Source: a virus | DNA length: 64,000 nucleotides | IMG/VR virus record: IMGVR_UViG_3300023118_000001 | Location: 23,407 to 87,406 of that record | Strand: one strand, 5' to 3' | Shown: one piece after another, positions 49,346 through 56,281 of the stretch | Layout of the letters: each line of letters opens with the position of its first letter | Numbering within the stretch: the stretch's first letter is position 1 | Notes under the pieces: generated by a model | Database searches by the model: none | Told to the model about the DNA's origin: nothing | What the model saw: the letters and a program-made list of their open reading frames with translations, nothing else | Program-made: the position numbers and the translations under genes

Positions 49346-49651
49346 TTACAGCCAGCTTCGGATGATGTCGATGACGCTGCGGCCCTTCTTGGTACTGGGC
49401 GGTGCGCTGTGGGAAGTGCTGATCTGTACACGGCAGCCGGTTGGGCTCCACTGCCACGCCTCGCGAAGCATCAGTGCAGTGACGATGTTCTTGGGCATGA
49501 CCATCGGCCCGCTGGTGGCCTCGTCGTAGCGCAGCAGTGATGGGCCGTGCTCTTTCAGCATGGCGTCCAGCGTCTCGATCTGCTTGAGCGCCGACGCCTG
49601 GATGCACTCGACAGCGTCCCTTCGGATTTCCTGCAAGCGTTCCTCGTTCAT
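49346..49651 (-). CDS. Hypothetical protein
   Basis: This is a 101-residue protein, ATGA-coupled to the upstream gene. N-terminal helix (NEERLQEIRRDAVECI), a middle SLLRYDEATSGPMVM segment and a Ser/Pro/Lys-rich end. Likely soluble and helical. No motif recognised. Confidence 0.66.
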   Translation of the reverse strand: MNEERLQEIRRDAVECIQASALKQIETLDAMLKEHGPSLLRYDEATSGPMVMPKNIVTALMLREAWQWSPTGCRVQISTSHSAPPSTKKGRSVIDIIRSWL

Positions 49652-49998
49652 TTATAAAACCTCGCCTTTGGAAAGCGCTCCAGCACTTTCAGCTTCGCGT
49701 CACGGCGGGTGACGCCCCGGACAAACATCTCGATGTGCACCAGGTCGTCGCCGACCTCGCCGTAGTACCAGGCCCGGTACATCCAGCCGGTGCGCGGCGT
49801 TGCGCAGCCCCAGTAGGTGCCACTCTTGTCGCAGTAGGCGCCGCACGGCGACATCTTCAGCAGTGACAGGTGCAGCGTGCCGCTGAAGTCGTCAGGTGCC
49901 TCGTGGGTGCTACTCATGCCCATCGGCGCGCCGCGACTCATGTTGCGCATCGTCAGCGCTTCAGGCTGCTTGGACTTGGGGTAGGTCTGTGTTTGCAT
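49648..49998 (-). CDS. Hypothetical protein
   Basis: ATG 49998 follows GGAG; 116 residues. Met/Pro-rich N-terminus, a central cysteine pair (SPCGAYCDKSG) followed by WGCATPRTGW, and an aromatic strand (RAWYYGEVGDD). The close cysteines could bind metal. Overlaps the next gene by four bases. Function unknown. Confidence 0.66.
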   Translation of the reverse strand: MQTQTYPKSKQPEALTMRNMSRGAPMGMSSTHEAPDDFSGTLHLSLLKMSPCGAYCDKSGTYWGCATPRTGWMYRAWYYGEVGDDLVHIEMFVRGVTRRDAKLKVLERFPKARFYK

Positions 49999-49999
49999 T

Positions 50000-50197
50000 T
50001 CAGCTCCGAGGAACGGGGGTTGGGTCTTTCTCTGGCAGTGCGATCACTGCGTGGTTGTAGGACTTGAAGCCGCACTGCTGAGCAGCGGCCTCAAGGGATT
50101 TGAAGTGGTTCAGGGGCTCACCCTTGGCCCGCGCCTCGCGGCGCAGGTTGCGGGCAATCTGTAGAACCCTGGCCACCGAACGGGCGGGCTCAGACAT
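50000..50197 (-). CDS. Small protein with GFKSYNHA motif
   Basis: ATG 50197 has AGGAGG five bases upstream and is favoured over GTG 50203; 65 residues. A basic helix (ARNLRREARAKGEP) is followed by SLEAAAQQCGFKSYNHAVIAL, which mirrors HRQALEQTAQLAGYSSYEEAFKAL-type text at the end of the preceding gene. The two look like copies of one helical domain. Related short domains occur in phage proteins of unknown function. Confidence 0.68.
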   Translation of the reverse strand: MSEPARSVARVLQIARNLRREARAKGEPLNHFKSLEAAAQQCGFKSYNHAVIALPEKDPTPVPRS

Positions 50198-50537
50198 CGT
50201 CACCTCCTAGCGCCTTGAAGGCTTCCTCGTAGCTGCTGTAACCAGCCAGCTGTGCGGTTTGTTCCAGTGCTTGGCGGTGGGTCATGTCGACGCCGGCCAG
50301 GCGCGCTGCCTTCTTGGCCTTGTTCGCCACCCGCTTGATGCCCCGCAGGGTCAAGGCCAGACCGTTCGATTTCATTCGGGCCTCCCTTTCGTTTGAAGAA
50401 GTGAAAAAAATTTTTGTGAATTTTCGGAATTGGTCATAGTCAGCCTCTATAACCTCCGTCCATTGTTCTGGTGGCTCTCTATCACCCGGATCAATAGTGC
50501 GGGTCATCCGGGTGTTGGGGTTAACGAAGAACCGCAT
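50190..50537 (-). CDS. Hypothetical protein with possible internal start
   Basis: The full ORF gives 115 residues from ATG 50537, 17 bases inside the upstream gene and with a weak ribosome site. A second in-frame ATG at 50375 has AGGGAGG five bases upstream and would give a 61-residue product covering only the C-terminal domain (EQTAQLAGYSSYEEA). Both forms may be made. The N-terminal half is acidic/aromatic, the C-terminal half basic (GIKRVANKAKKAARL). Confidence 0.62.
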   Translation of the reverse strand: MRFFVNPNTRMTRTIDPGDREPPEQWTEVIEADYDQFRKFTKIFFTSSNEREARMKSNGLALTLRGIKRVANKAKKAARLAGVDMTHRQALEQTAQLAGYSSYEEAFKALGGDDV

Positions 50538-50973
50538 CGTTGGTCACCGACCAGTCGCCGTAGTAGTTACCGTCGAAGAACACCATGTCGCCGTCCATCT
50601 GGATCAGCTGCTCGGTGTAGGTGTCGCCGGTGTAGGTGACCACCACGATGCCGTCCTTCTTGAGGATGATCGCGTCACCGCTGGGATGGACGTGGCCATC
50701 CACACTGTCGGCCGCGAAGCCGTGGTCTTCCATCTCCTCGTCCTTGTCGACCCGGCCGTGGAACAACTTCAACTGCAGCTGGTGACCGTCGAACTCCGGC
50801 CGGATCAGCACGCTGTCGGGCTGGACACGCAGGGAGCAGAAGGGGTCATGCCCCTCGCTGCCCAGGCGCAGGCTGCTGCAGTAGGTCACTGCCACGTAGT
50901 TGCCGCGTTTCAGTTCCACTTCCATCATGGGCTGGAGCGCGTTAAACAGTTTACATTTGGCTGCTAAGTTCAT
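50521..50973 (-). CDS. Hypothetical beta-rich protein
   Basis: This is a 150-residue protein starting in an ATGA overlap. Alternating strands with Gly/Asp turns (KRGNYVAVTYCSSL, GDAIILKKDGIVVVTYTGD, GDMVFFDGNYYGDW) suggest a beta-sandwich or barrel. A His/Asp-rich loop (GHVHPSGDA) is a possible metal site. No family recognised. Confidence 0.67.
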   Translation of the reverse strand: MNLAAKCKLFNALQPMMEVELKRGNYVAVTYCSSLRLGSEGHDPFCSLRVQPDSVLIRPEFDGHQLQLKLFHGRVDKDEEMEDHGFAADSVDGHVHPSGDAIILKKDGIVVVTYTGDTYTEQLIQMDGDMVFFDGNYYGDWSVTNDAVLR

Positions 50974-51161
50974 GCTTTTCCACCGTTTGCCAGGAATTTA
51001 CCGATTCTAACTTTGGCGCCGTGCACGGTCGGAACCGGCCGGGCCTTGTCACCTTCATACCGCTGCACGCTGACTTCCTCGCACCGTTTGGTGCGATTCC
51101 AGCAGGTGTGGATGAACCCACCGCGGTAGCCGAAGGTATGGAACGTGTCTTTATCGTCCAT
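50970..51161 (-). CDS. Small hypothetical protein
   Basis: ATG 51161, two bases after the upstream stop; 63 residues. Reads MDDKDTFHTFGYRGGFIH, then TCWNRTKRCEEVSVQRY and a basic end. Resembles the small one-domain beta proteins common in phage accessory regions. Function unknown. Confidence 0.62.
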   Translation of the reverse strand: MDDKDTFHTFGYRGGFIHTCWNRTKRCEEVSVQRYEGDKARPVPTVHGAKVRIGKFLANGGKA

Positions 51162-51163
51162 GG

Positions 51164-51433
51164 TCAGTCCTCGAGGAGCAGCGTGACGCCGTGGCGCGAC
51201 CCGCCCAGGCCACTGCGGCACAGTTCACATTCCTGCCAGCTGAACTCGTCGTAGCCAGAGCCTTCCGGGTCATCCTCGGTCGGCGCTACGCCGTGGACGA
51301 AGTGACCTTTGCGGCCGCCCAGCTCCCGTTCTACGCCGTCTTCACAGGCGTCGTAGTCCGCAAGATCAGCGTCTCCGATGTACAGCGAGCAGTCCTCGCA
51401 GACGCTGTACTCAATGGTGTCGACGACGCTCAC
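51164..51433 (-). CDS. Hypothetical protein with two CxxC pairs
   Basis: GTG 51433 overlaps the upstream stop (GTGA); 89 residues. YSVCEDCSLYIGDADLADYDAC near the start and WQECELCRSGLGG near the end give two CxxC pairs, a zinc-ribbon-like layout, with a very acidic linker between. The C-terminal RHGVTLLLED is short. Such small metal proteins recur throughout this region. Confidence 0.66.
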   Translation of the reverse strand: MSVVDTIEYSVCEDCSLYIGDADLADYDACEDGVERELGGRKGHFVHGVAPTEDDPEGSGYDEFSWQECELCRSGLGGSRHGVTLLLED

Positions 51434-51750
51434 GAGAACACCTGCCCGACCACCACCGTCTCCATGTCCTTGCTGATGCTGATGACCACGCCGTGGAAGG
51501 CCGACTGCCCTGCCACGCCGCCCCAGCCACCCTTGTCCAGCGCGCCGTCGTGCTGGACCCTGGTGAACTCGTCGAAGTCCCACACGTTACCCTTGAAGCG
51601 GAAGCCGTTGAAGTCGGCCTGCTGGTCCTCGGTTTCGATATGGTCGAGTTCTTTCTGCTCGGCCTCCGTCAAATCGCTCCAGCCGACCACCGGCCGTGGC
51701 TGCAGGTTGGTCTTGACGACCGTCCCGTCTAACAATTTCTTCTGTGGCAT
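51430..51750 (-). CDS. Hypothetical protein
   Basis: ATG 51750 follows AGGAG; 106 residues. A Lys-rich start (MPQKKLLDGTVVKT), an acidic helix (LTEAEQKELDHIETEDQQ), then a Phe/Asp-rich strand region (GNVWDFDEFTRVQHDG) and a beta end. No motif recognised. Coupled to the next gene by GTGA. Confidence 0.66.
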   Translation of the reverse strand: MPQKKLLDGTVVKTNLQPRPVVGWSDLTEAEQKELDHIETEDQQADFNGFRFKGNVWDFDEFTRVQHDGALDKGGWGGVAGQSAFHGVVISISKDMETVVVGQVFS

Positions 51751-51761
51751 GAGAGGAACTC

Positions 51762-51959
51762 CTAGGGGTGTTTGCTCTGCGCCATGATGATGCTGACGCA
51801 GGTGTCAGTGAACAGGCATGCCTGGCCGATGGGAGCCGTCAGCTTCCAGATCTCGGCCGGCGTGTAACGCAGGTTGGTGTAGGGGTTTTTGCCTACGAGG
51901 TCATCGTCGCTGAGGAGGATGGCTCCCGGCACCCATGCGGTGAAATCTGTTCTAACCAT
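51762..51959 (-). CDS. Small hypothetical protein overlapping its neighbour
   Basis: ATG 51959 with GGAG nine bases upstream; 65 residues beginning MVRTDFTAWVPGAILLSDDD and including NPYTNLRYTPAEIWKL. It overlaps the 3' end of the upstream gene by 67 bases in another frame. Both frames look coding, so this may be a genuine overlap or one of the two ends is misplaced. Confidence 0.58.
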   Translation of the reverse strand: MVRTDFTAWVPGAILLSDDDLVGKNPYTNLRYTPAEIWKLTAPIGQACLFTDTCVSIIMAQSKHP

Positions 51960-52117
51960 TCTTGAACGCTCCGGCGCGTCACGATCGGGCATTGCTGCTT
52001 GCGGTCGGCCATGCGCATGGCTTTGATGAAGGTGTGGCACTCGCCTTGGGTGCCTTGGTAGGCCTGTGCCCAACCTGTGGATAACTTGACCATGACGCGG
52101 TGTTGCTTGTGCTTCAT
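51893..52117 (-). CDS. Small basic hypothetical protein
   Basis: ATG 52117 is ATGA-coupled to the upstream stop; 74 residues. Basic start (MKHKQHRVMVKLSTGW) and helical middle (CHTFIKAMRMADRKQQCP), then a Ser-rich tail. The last 22 codons overlap another ORF. A small DNA- or RNA-binding protein is possible from charge alone. Confidence 0.6.
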   Translation of the reverse strand: MKHKQHRVMVKLSTGWAQAYQGTQGECHTFIKAMRMADRKQQCPIVTRRSVQEWLEQISPHGCREPSSSATMTS

Positions 52118-52788
52118 ACCCGGTCACCTTCCTCAGTGAACTCGACCTCGTTGGCTACCAGGCTTTCTTCCACAGCCTCGTCGCTGGTCAGGTAGTCGTA
52201 GGACTTCTCCAGCTGGCTGTAAATCCAGTCCATGAAGTCGCGGAGCAGCTGGCTGACGTCTTCTTCGGCGTCACCGATGTCGCGATAGGTGTGTTCACAG
52301 TCGGTCACCTCGATGCCGGTGCAGCCGCTGTGCTGGTAATGGCCGTATTGTTTGACCGTCGCCTCCAGCCGGTAGAAGTGTCGACGCTGGACGTCCTGCA
52401 GGCCCTTGCAGATGCGCTGCAGTTCGGCGTTGCCTTCCTGAATCACCCACACACCGTCCTGCTGGAAGTCCTGATGTTTGGCCGGCGCCGCTGCCTTCAG
52501 TGCCTTCAGCGCGCCTTTCTTGTAGCTGTAGGTGCCTTCAAAACAGGCGCCGTCACCCTGGCTGCTGAAGCCACTGAAAAAGATGGCTGGCCGGCCACTG
52601 CCTCGGCGATCGCCAATCTCGATGCCCATGATGCCGGCCATCATGACCGCGTCGTCGTAGACGGCGTCCCACCATTCGTGGTCGGTGTTCCAGTCGTAGT
52701 TCTTTTCTATGGCGCGCTTCTTCGCCTCGTCGCTCAGCTGATCGAACTTGAAAACCGGTGTCTCGATAGTGCGGTGTGAAGTACCCAT
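52114..52788 (-). CDS. Conserved-looking phage protein of unknown function
   Basis: ATG 52788 follows CGGAG; 224 residues. The opening ETPVFKFDQLSDEAKKRAIEK and the segment FFSGFSSQGDGACFEGTYSY are recognisable from phage hypothetical proteins; the remainder is Gln/Glu-rich with a C-terminal acidic helix. A hairpin at 52827-52849 lies just upstream, so it may start a transcription unit. The biochemical role is not known to me. Confidence 0.75.
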   Translation of the reverse strand: MGTSHRTIETPVFKFDQLSDEAKKRAIEKNYDWNTDHEWWDAVYDDAVMMAGIMGIEIGDRRGSGRPAIFFSGFSSQGDGACFEGTYSYKKGALKALKAAAPAKHQDFQQDGVWVIQEGNAELQRICKGLQDVQRRHFYRLEATVKQYGHYQHSGCTGIEVTDCEHTYRDIGDAEEDVSQLLRDFMDWIYSQLEKSYDYLTSDEAVEESLVANEVEFTEEGDRV

Positions 52789-52826
52789 AGTTGTCTCCGT
52801 TTTGCTATTTCAGATGGCTCAAGTGA

Positions 52827-52849
52827 CAGGGCACTCAGCGAGTGCCCTG
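52827..52849 (-). terminator. Hairpin terminator candidate
   Basis: CAGGGCACT-CAGCG-AGTGCCCTG forms a perfect 9-bp GC-rich stem with a 5-base loop in the 68-base gap. On the minus strand TCACTTG follows, so the T-tract is poor. It lies just after the stop at 52857 and is a likely transcript end. Confidence 0.6.
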
Positions 52850-52856
52850 CCTTGAA

Positions 52857-53222
52857 TCAGCTGTCCATCGGCACATCGCCCATGCACACCGAAACAATCG
52901 GCTCGCCGTTGCCGTTGTAGACGCCGAGCAAGGCCGTCTTCCACTCGCTGGTCTCGGGGATGCTGGTGCCGTCTTCGTCGGTGAGCAGCATGTACTTGCC
53001 GTGTGGCAGCTGTTTCATCAGCGCCATGTTGCCGCCTCCTGTGGTGTACTCGACGAAGCCGTACTCCTTGGGGCTGACCTCGAACCGGCCGCAGTCGGAC
53101 AAGAACGGGTTGCGAATCTGCATGCCCCCTTCTTCGAAGGTCAGGGCGTCCGGGACGTAGGGCACCTTTACCGTGGTGCCACTGGGCAGGTAAAGGGTAA
53201 CAACGCGCTTAAAGTAGGACAT
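52857..53222 (-). CDS. Hypothetical beta-rich protein
   Basis: ATG 53222 overlaps the upstream gene by 14 bases; 121 residues. Short strands and Gly turns throughout (RVVTLYLPSGTTVKVPYV, EYTTGGGNMALMKQL, GKYMLLTDEDG). No cysteine pair or catalytic motif. A hairpin terminator follows, so this ends a unit. Confidence 0.67.
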   Translation of the reverse strand: MSYFKRVVTLYLPSGTTVKVPYVPDALTFEEGGMQIRNPFLSDCGRFEVSPKEYGFVEYTTGGGNMALMKQLPHGKYMLLTDEDGTSIPETSEWKTALLGVYNGNGEPIVSVCMGDVPMDS

Positions 53223-53448
53223 CGGCTGCCTCCTTCCGGCTGCTGATCCAGTTGAAAATCCGCCGCAACACATAGCTGCGGATCATGCTGACGATGGTGA
53301 AGATGGCGACGATCGCCATGTTGCTGTGCAGCGGCAGGTCATACCCGAACAGCGGGAAGACCACGGCCTGTACCAGCACCGAGAGCCAGAAGCCCACCAG
53401 CATGTTGATCGTCGTTTCCACCAGGCTGCCGAGACGGCTCTGGCTCAT
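53209..53448 (-). CDS. Small membrane protein, DUF7220-like
   Basis: This is a 79-residue protein, ATGA-coupled. MSQSRLGSLVETTINM precedes a hydrophobic segment (LVGFWLSVLVQAVVFPLF) and a second (MAIVAIFTIVSMIRSYV), then RRIFNWISSRK. This two-segment pattern is widespread in phage accessory regions and known as DUF7220. Inner membrane; role unknown. Confidence 0.75.
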   Translation of the reverse strand: MSQSRLGSLVETTINMLVGFWLSVLVQAVVFPLFGYDLPLHSNMAIVAIFTIVSMIRSYVLRRIFNWISSRKEAADVLL

Positions 53449-53705
53449 TGCTCCTCCAGTTTGGTGGCAGCCACGATCTCGGCGATCAGGGCTGGGTGGG
53501 CGAAGTAGTTGCCGTTGACGCGGATCACCTGGCGGCTCGGCACCTGGGTGGTGACGTACTTAACTTTCTTCATCGGCCGCCATGGTCGGCTGAACAGCCG
53601 CTCCGACCAGGTGCGCGGCACCTCTTCGGTGCTGGCCTCGGTCATCAGGGGGTTTTCGATGAATCGTTCACCTTTGATAAAGATGTGAGGTTCGTGGGCT
53701 GCCAT
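53445..53705 (-). CDS. Small hypothetical protein
   Basis: This is an 86-residue protein with TGATG coupling to the upstream stop. Opening AAHEPHIFIKGERF, a Trp/Arg-rich centre (SERLFSRPWRPMKKVKY), then a strand/helix end (HPALIAEIVAATKLEEQ). No family recognised. Confidence 0.66.
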   Translation of the reverse strand: MAAHEPHIFIKGERFIENPLMTEASTEEVPRTWSERLFSRPWRPMKKVKYVTTQVPSRQVIRVNGNYFAHPALIAEIVAATKLEEQ

Positions 53706-53815
53706 CAGGCCTCCTTGTACTTAGATTGCAGGCGGTAGGGGATCGGGACGCCTGGGTAGCGCCATATCTTCTTGGGTGGTCGGCTCGATCCGTACATGCC
53801 GTAGTAGCTGGCCAT
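53705..53815 (-). CDS. Very small basic protein (36 residues)
   Basis: ATG 53815 to TGA 53705. The start overlaps the upstream stop (TAATG) and the stop overlaps the next start (TGATG). The peptide begins MASYYGMYGSSRPPKK and is Tyr/Pro/Lys-rich. Only the perfect chain of overlaps supports it; no function can be assigned. Confidence 0.58.
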   Translation of the reverse strand: MASYYGMYGSSRPPKKIWRYPGVPIPYRLQSKYKEA

Positions 53816-54153
53816 TAGGATCGCTCCTTGAATTCACGGATCAGCTGGCGCAGCGTGACCACCGAGGACACACCGTCCATGTCGGGGATCATGTCGCCGG
53901 CCATGCCGTCCAGCTCGCTGATGGCGCGCTCAGCTGCCTCGACCATGTCCCGCTCGAACGACGGCTGGATGGACAGATCGACTTTGATGCCGCCCACGTC
54001 GAAGACGCAGGCGCTGTCCGGCTCGCCGTCGGCGATACGCGGCTGGAAGTAGCCCTCGGCCACCGACTGCGCGATGAAGCGCGGCAGTGTGCCCAGCTTC
54101 ACCTCCACGTCGGTGGTCCAGGTGACCCGGACGGTTTCGGTTTGGTAACTCAT
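53815..54153 (-). CDS. Hypothetical protein
   Basis: This is a 112-residue protein, ATGA-coupled. A beta-rich start (ETVRVTWTTDVEVKLG), an acidic middle and a helical C-terminal half (FERDMVEAAERAISEL, LRQLIREFKERS). No motif recognised. Confidence 0.66.
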   Translation of the reverse strand: MSYQTETVRVTWTTDVEVKLGTLPRFIAQSVAEGYFQPRIADGEPDSACVFDVGGIKVDLSIQPSFERDMVEAAERAISELDGMAGDMIPDMDGVSSVVTLRQLIREFKERS

Positions 54154-54353
54154 GGCGTGTCCTCGAACTCGGCGCCGTGCACCTCGCTCAGATGCCGCTT
54201 GGCCTCAGCTAGCGTTGCGAAGGCGTTGCAGGCGGTGCCGTTGTGGAAGGTCGCCCACGGCTTGGATGGCGACCAGTCGGGGTCGTAAGTGGCGCGGTGC
54301 GCACCGCACTTGCTGCGCACCGTGTCACCGGGTTTAAGTTTTGACAGGGTCAT
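54150..54353 (-). CDS. Small hypothetical protein
   Basis: This is a 67-residue protein overlapping the upstream gene by 20 bases. TLSKLKPGDTVRSKCGAH opens it, then a Trp/Pro-rich centre and a helix with His/Glu (LAEAKRHLSEVHGAEF). One Cys/His set (CGAH with later HLSEVH) could bind zinc, though the spacing is loose. Confidence 0.64.
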   Translation of the reverse strand: MTLSKLKPGDTVRSKCGAHRATYDPDWSPSKPWATFHNGTACNAFATLAEAKRHLSEVHGAEFEDTP

Positions 54354-55296
54354 CGACAGGCTCCCAGGTGAAGCATCCGGTGGATTCGATGGCCGCCTTG
54401 AACTCGGCCACCATGGCGGGCAGTCGCGCCTCCAGCAGTGCTGTCAGCTCGTCCTTGGGCAGCGACAGCTGCTCGTCGGTGGCGTCTGGCCAGATGCCGC
54501 AGCTGCGGGCGGCGGCGAAGTCGCGCTCCTTGCCCTCGCTGCGGCCGGTGACGATCTTGATCACCTTGATGTTGCTCTCGTACTTAATGAGGGCAGCGGC
54601 GAACTCTTCGGCCTCGGCGCGGCTATCGAACGGCGCCTTGTACCAATCGCCAGTCCAGTCATCGAAGCTGTACTTGGGCGAGAACTTGTAGTCGGAGCTG
54701 CCTGGCCTGGCCACGTAAGGCACCTCGACCACGTCGAAGTTCTTGCGCTGTGGGTTGGACTTCGGCGTGTCTGCGCGGTGATCCAGCGCCGCTATCAGCC
54801 ATGACAAAAAGCCTCGCTCCTTGATGCTGAAGGTGATCGGGAAGTCGCCGAACTGCAGACGCTCGGTCCAGCTGTTCGGCTCGCCTTTGAGGCGGCCGTT
54901 GTGATCCCGGTTCGAGGCGTGGAACACCGTGTTGGCCACGTAGTGCATCGGGCTGTCGCTCGACATGAGATGCCACTTGATCAGGTGCTTCAGCTCCGGG
55001 AAGACTGCGGCGATTTCGTCGTGGACACAGCCGCAGAAGTCCCAGTCACGGGCCTTCCACTTGTCGTACCAGCCGTGGCCGATCACCGCGAAGCTGTTGT
55101 GCCCGTTCTTGCAGTTGTCGTCGAAGCGGACCTCGGCGTGCATCAGGATCTTTTCGCCCTTGACCGTCTTGGTGCGGCGCTCGCTGACCCACTTCTGGTG
55201 CATGAACAAGCCGGGCTTGCCGTCGCGGCCACCCTTGCCCCATGGGATGACGGTGAGCGTGCCAGGCACGCCGCACAAAGTTGCTTTGGTTTCCAT
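54334..55296 (-). CDS. Unknown protein, long member of a tandem paralogue pair
   Basis: ATG 55296 follows AAGGA; 320 residues. It shares three blocks with the gene just upstream: LCGVPGTLTVI near the N-terminus, FPELKHLIKWHL followed by PMHYVANTVFHA in the middle, and LTALLEARLPAMVAEFKAAI near the end. The extra 140 residues lie between the second and third blocks. An acidic/aromatic, probably soluble protein. The family is not known to me; duplication and length difference suggest domain gain or loss. Confidence 0.72.
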   Translation of the reverse strand: METKATLCGVPGTLTVIPWGKGGRDGKPGLFMHQKWVSERRTKTVKGEKILMHAEVRFDDNCKNGHNSFAVIGHGWYDKWKARDWDFCGCVHDEIAAVFPELKHLIKWHLMSSDSPMHYVANTVFHASNRDHNGRLKGEPNSWTERLQFGDFPITFSIKERGFLSWLIAALDHRADTPKSNPQRKNFDVVEVPYVARPGSSDYKFSPKYSFDDWTGDWYKAPFDSRAEAEEFAAALIKYESNIKVIKIVTGRSEGKERDFAAARSCGIWPDATDEQLSLPKDELTALLEARLPAMVAEFKAAIESTGCFTWEPVDDPVKT

Positions 55297-55312
55297 TGCT
55301 GAGTCCTTTTGG

Positions 55313-55849
55313 TTACGGGTGAAGTTTCAGGCCGGTAGCGGCCAGATCGTCACGGAATTTCTGTTGAAGGGCTGGGAGGCGCTCACGCAAGGCCACCTCC
55401 AGATAGACCGGTGCACCGAGCATTAAATGCTCCGGCGCGTCCAGCCATAGCGCTGTTTTTCGAGCCAGCTCCAGATCCCCCACCGCCGCTCGGTAAAGGG
55501 TGTTCTCGATGTAGTACATCGGCACGCCGTCTGCACAGAGGTGCCACTTCACCAGGTGTGCGATCTCGGGCCAGAATTTGACGGCCTCCTCAATGCCCAG
55601 TGGGCCGCTGACCCCGTCGAAGTTGTAGCGCATGCTGAAGTGGTTGGCCTTGTTGCTGGGGTGACCTCGCTCATAAGCGATGCAGATGTCAAAACGGCCG
55701 CCTTCCTTCTTGAACTCGCGGCTGGCGAAGAACTCCTGACGCTCCCACAGGCCGTCGGCGCCGGCCACTTGAATCAGGTGGCCCGGGATGCCGCACAGGG
55801 TGTGCGGCTTGGCCTTGCTGATGTCGCTGCTTTTCATCCAGTAGTTCAT
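55313..55849 (-). CDS. Unknown protein, short member of a tandem paralogue pair
   Basis: ATG 55849 follows GGAG at six bases; 178 residues. Matching blocks with the downstream neighbour: LCGIPGHLIQV, WPEIAHLVKWHL with PMYYIENTLYRA, and LRERLPALQQKFRDDL. The conserved W-H-L and paired aromatic residues suggest a binding pocket or catalytic site. Only 16 bases separate it from the longer copy. Confidence 0.72.
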   Translation of the reverse strand: MNYWMKSSDISKAKPHTLCGIPGHLIQVAGADGLWERQEFFASREFKKEGGRFDICIAYERGHPSNKANHFSMRYNFDGVSGPLGIEEAVKFWPEIAHLVKWHLCADGVPMYYIENTLYRAAVGDLELARKTALWLDAPEHLMLGAPVYLEVALRERLPALQQKFRDDLAATGLKLHP

Positions 55850-55852
55850 CCC

Positions 55853-56209
55853 CTACTCCTCCATGAACAGGAAATAGGCGTAGACGCTCTCTTGGCCGTC
55901 CTCGCTGTCTTCCTCGAGGTCCATGAACATTGGCGTCTGGTCGTCGCCACCTTCAGCGGTCAAGGCCAGCTCGCTCACCGCCAGCCGCGCCGCAGCGAAC
56001 CAGACCTCGTCGTCTTCCTGAGGTGTGTCGCTGCCCATCACCGGGCCGTTGTTCAGCTCGCTGATCAGTTCGGCCTTGAGTTCACCGAAGGTCATGCCGC
56101 GGTGCACGGTGACTTGGATGTGCGGCGTTGGATGGCCGCCCCAAAAGCTTGGCAGACAGGTGTCGATGTGGTGCGCAGCCAGCCGCACACCCTGTTTCAT
56201 TCGTTCCAT
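55853..56209 (-). CDS. Hypothetical acidic protein
   Basis: ATG 56209 follows GAGGA; 118 residues. First gene after the terminator at 56242. A His-rich N-terminal half (AHHIDTCLPSFWGGHPTPHIQ) and a very acidic C-terminus (MDLEEDSEDGQESVYAYFLFMEE). Unrecognised; the acidic end could mimic nucleic acid. Confidence 0.66.
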   Translation of the reverse strand: MERMKQGVRLAAHHIDTCLPSFWGGHPTPHIQVTVHRGMTFGELKAELISELNNGPVMGSDTPQEDDEVWFAAARLAVSELALTAEGGDDQTPMFMDLEEDSEDGQESVYAYFLFMEE

Positions 56210-56241
56210 TACTCAGTCCTCATGTGGTTCAGTCGATTCGA

Positions 56242-56270
56242 AAATATGCCCCGGCATCCGGGGCATATTT
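56242..56270. terminator. Strong hairpin terminator after the YadA-like gene
   Basis: AAATATGCCCCGG-CAT-CCGGGGCATATTT is a perfect 13-bp stem with a 3-base loop, symmetric enough to act on both strands. It lies 12 bases after the YadA-like stop (56282) and ends that transcript on the minus strand, where the stem itself closes with TTT. Confidence 0.8.
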
Positions 56271-56281
56271 GCAAAGCGCTG

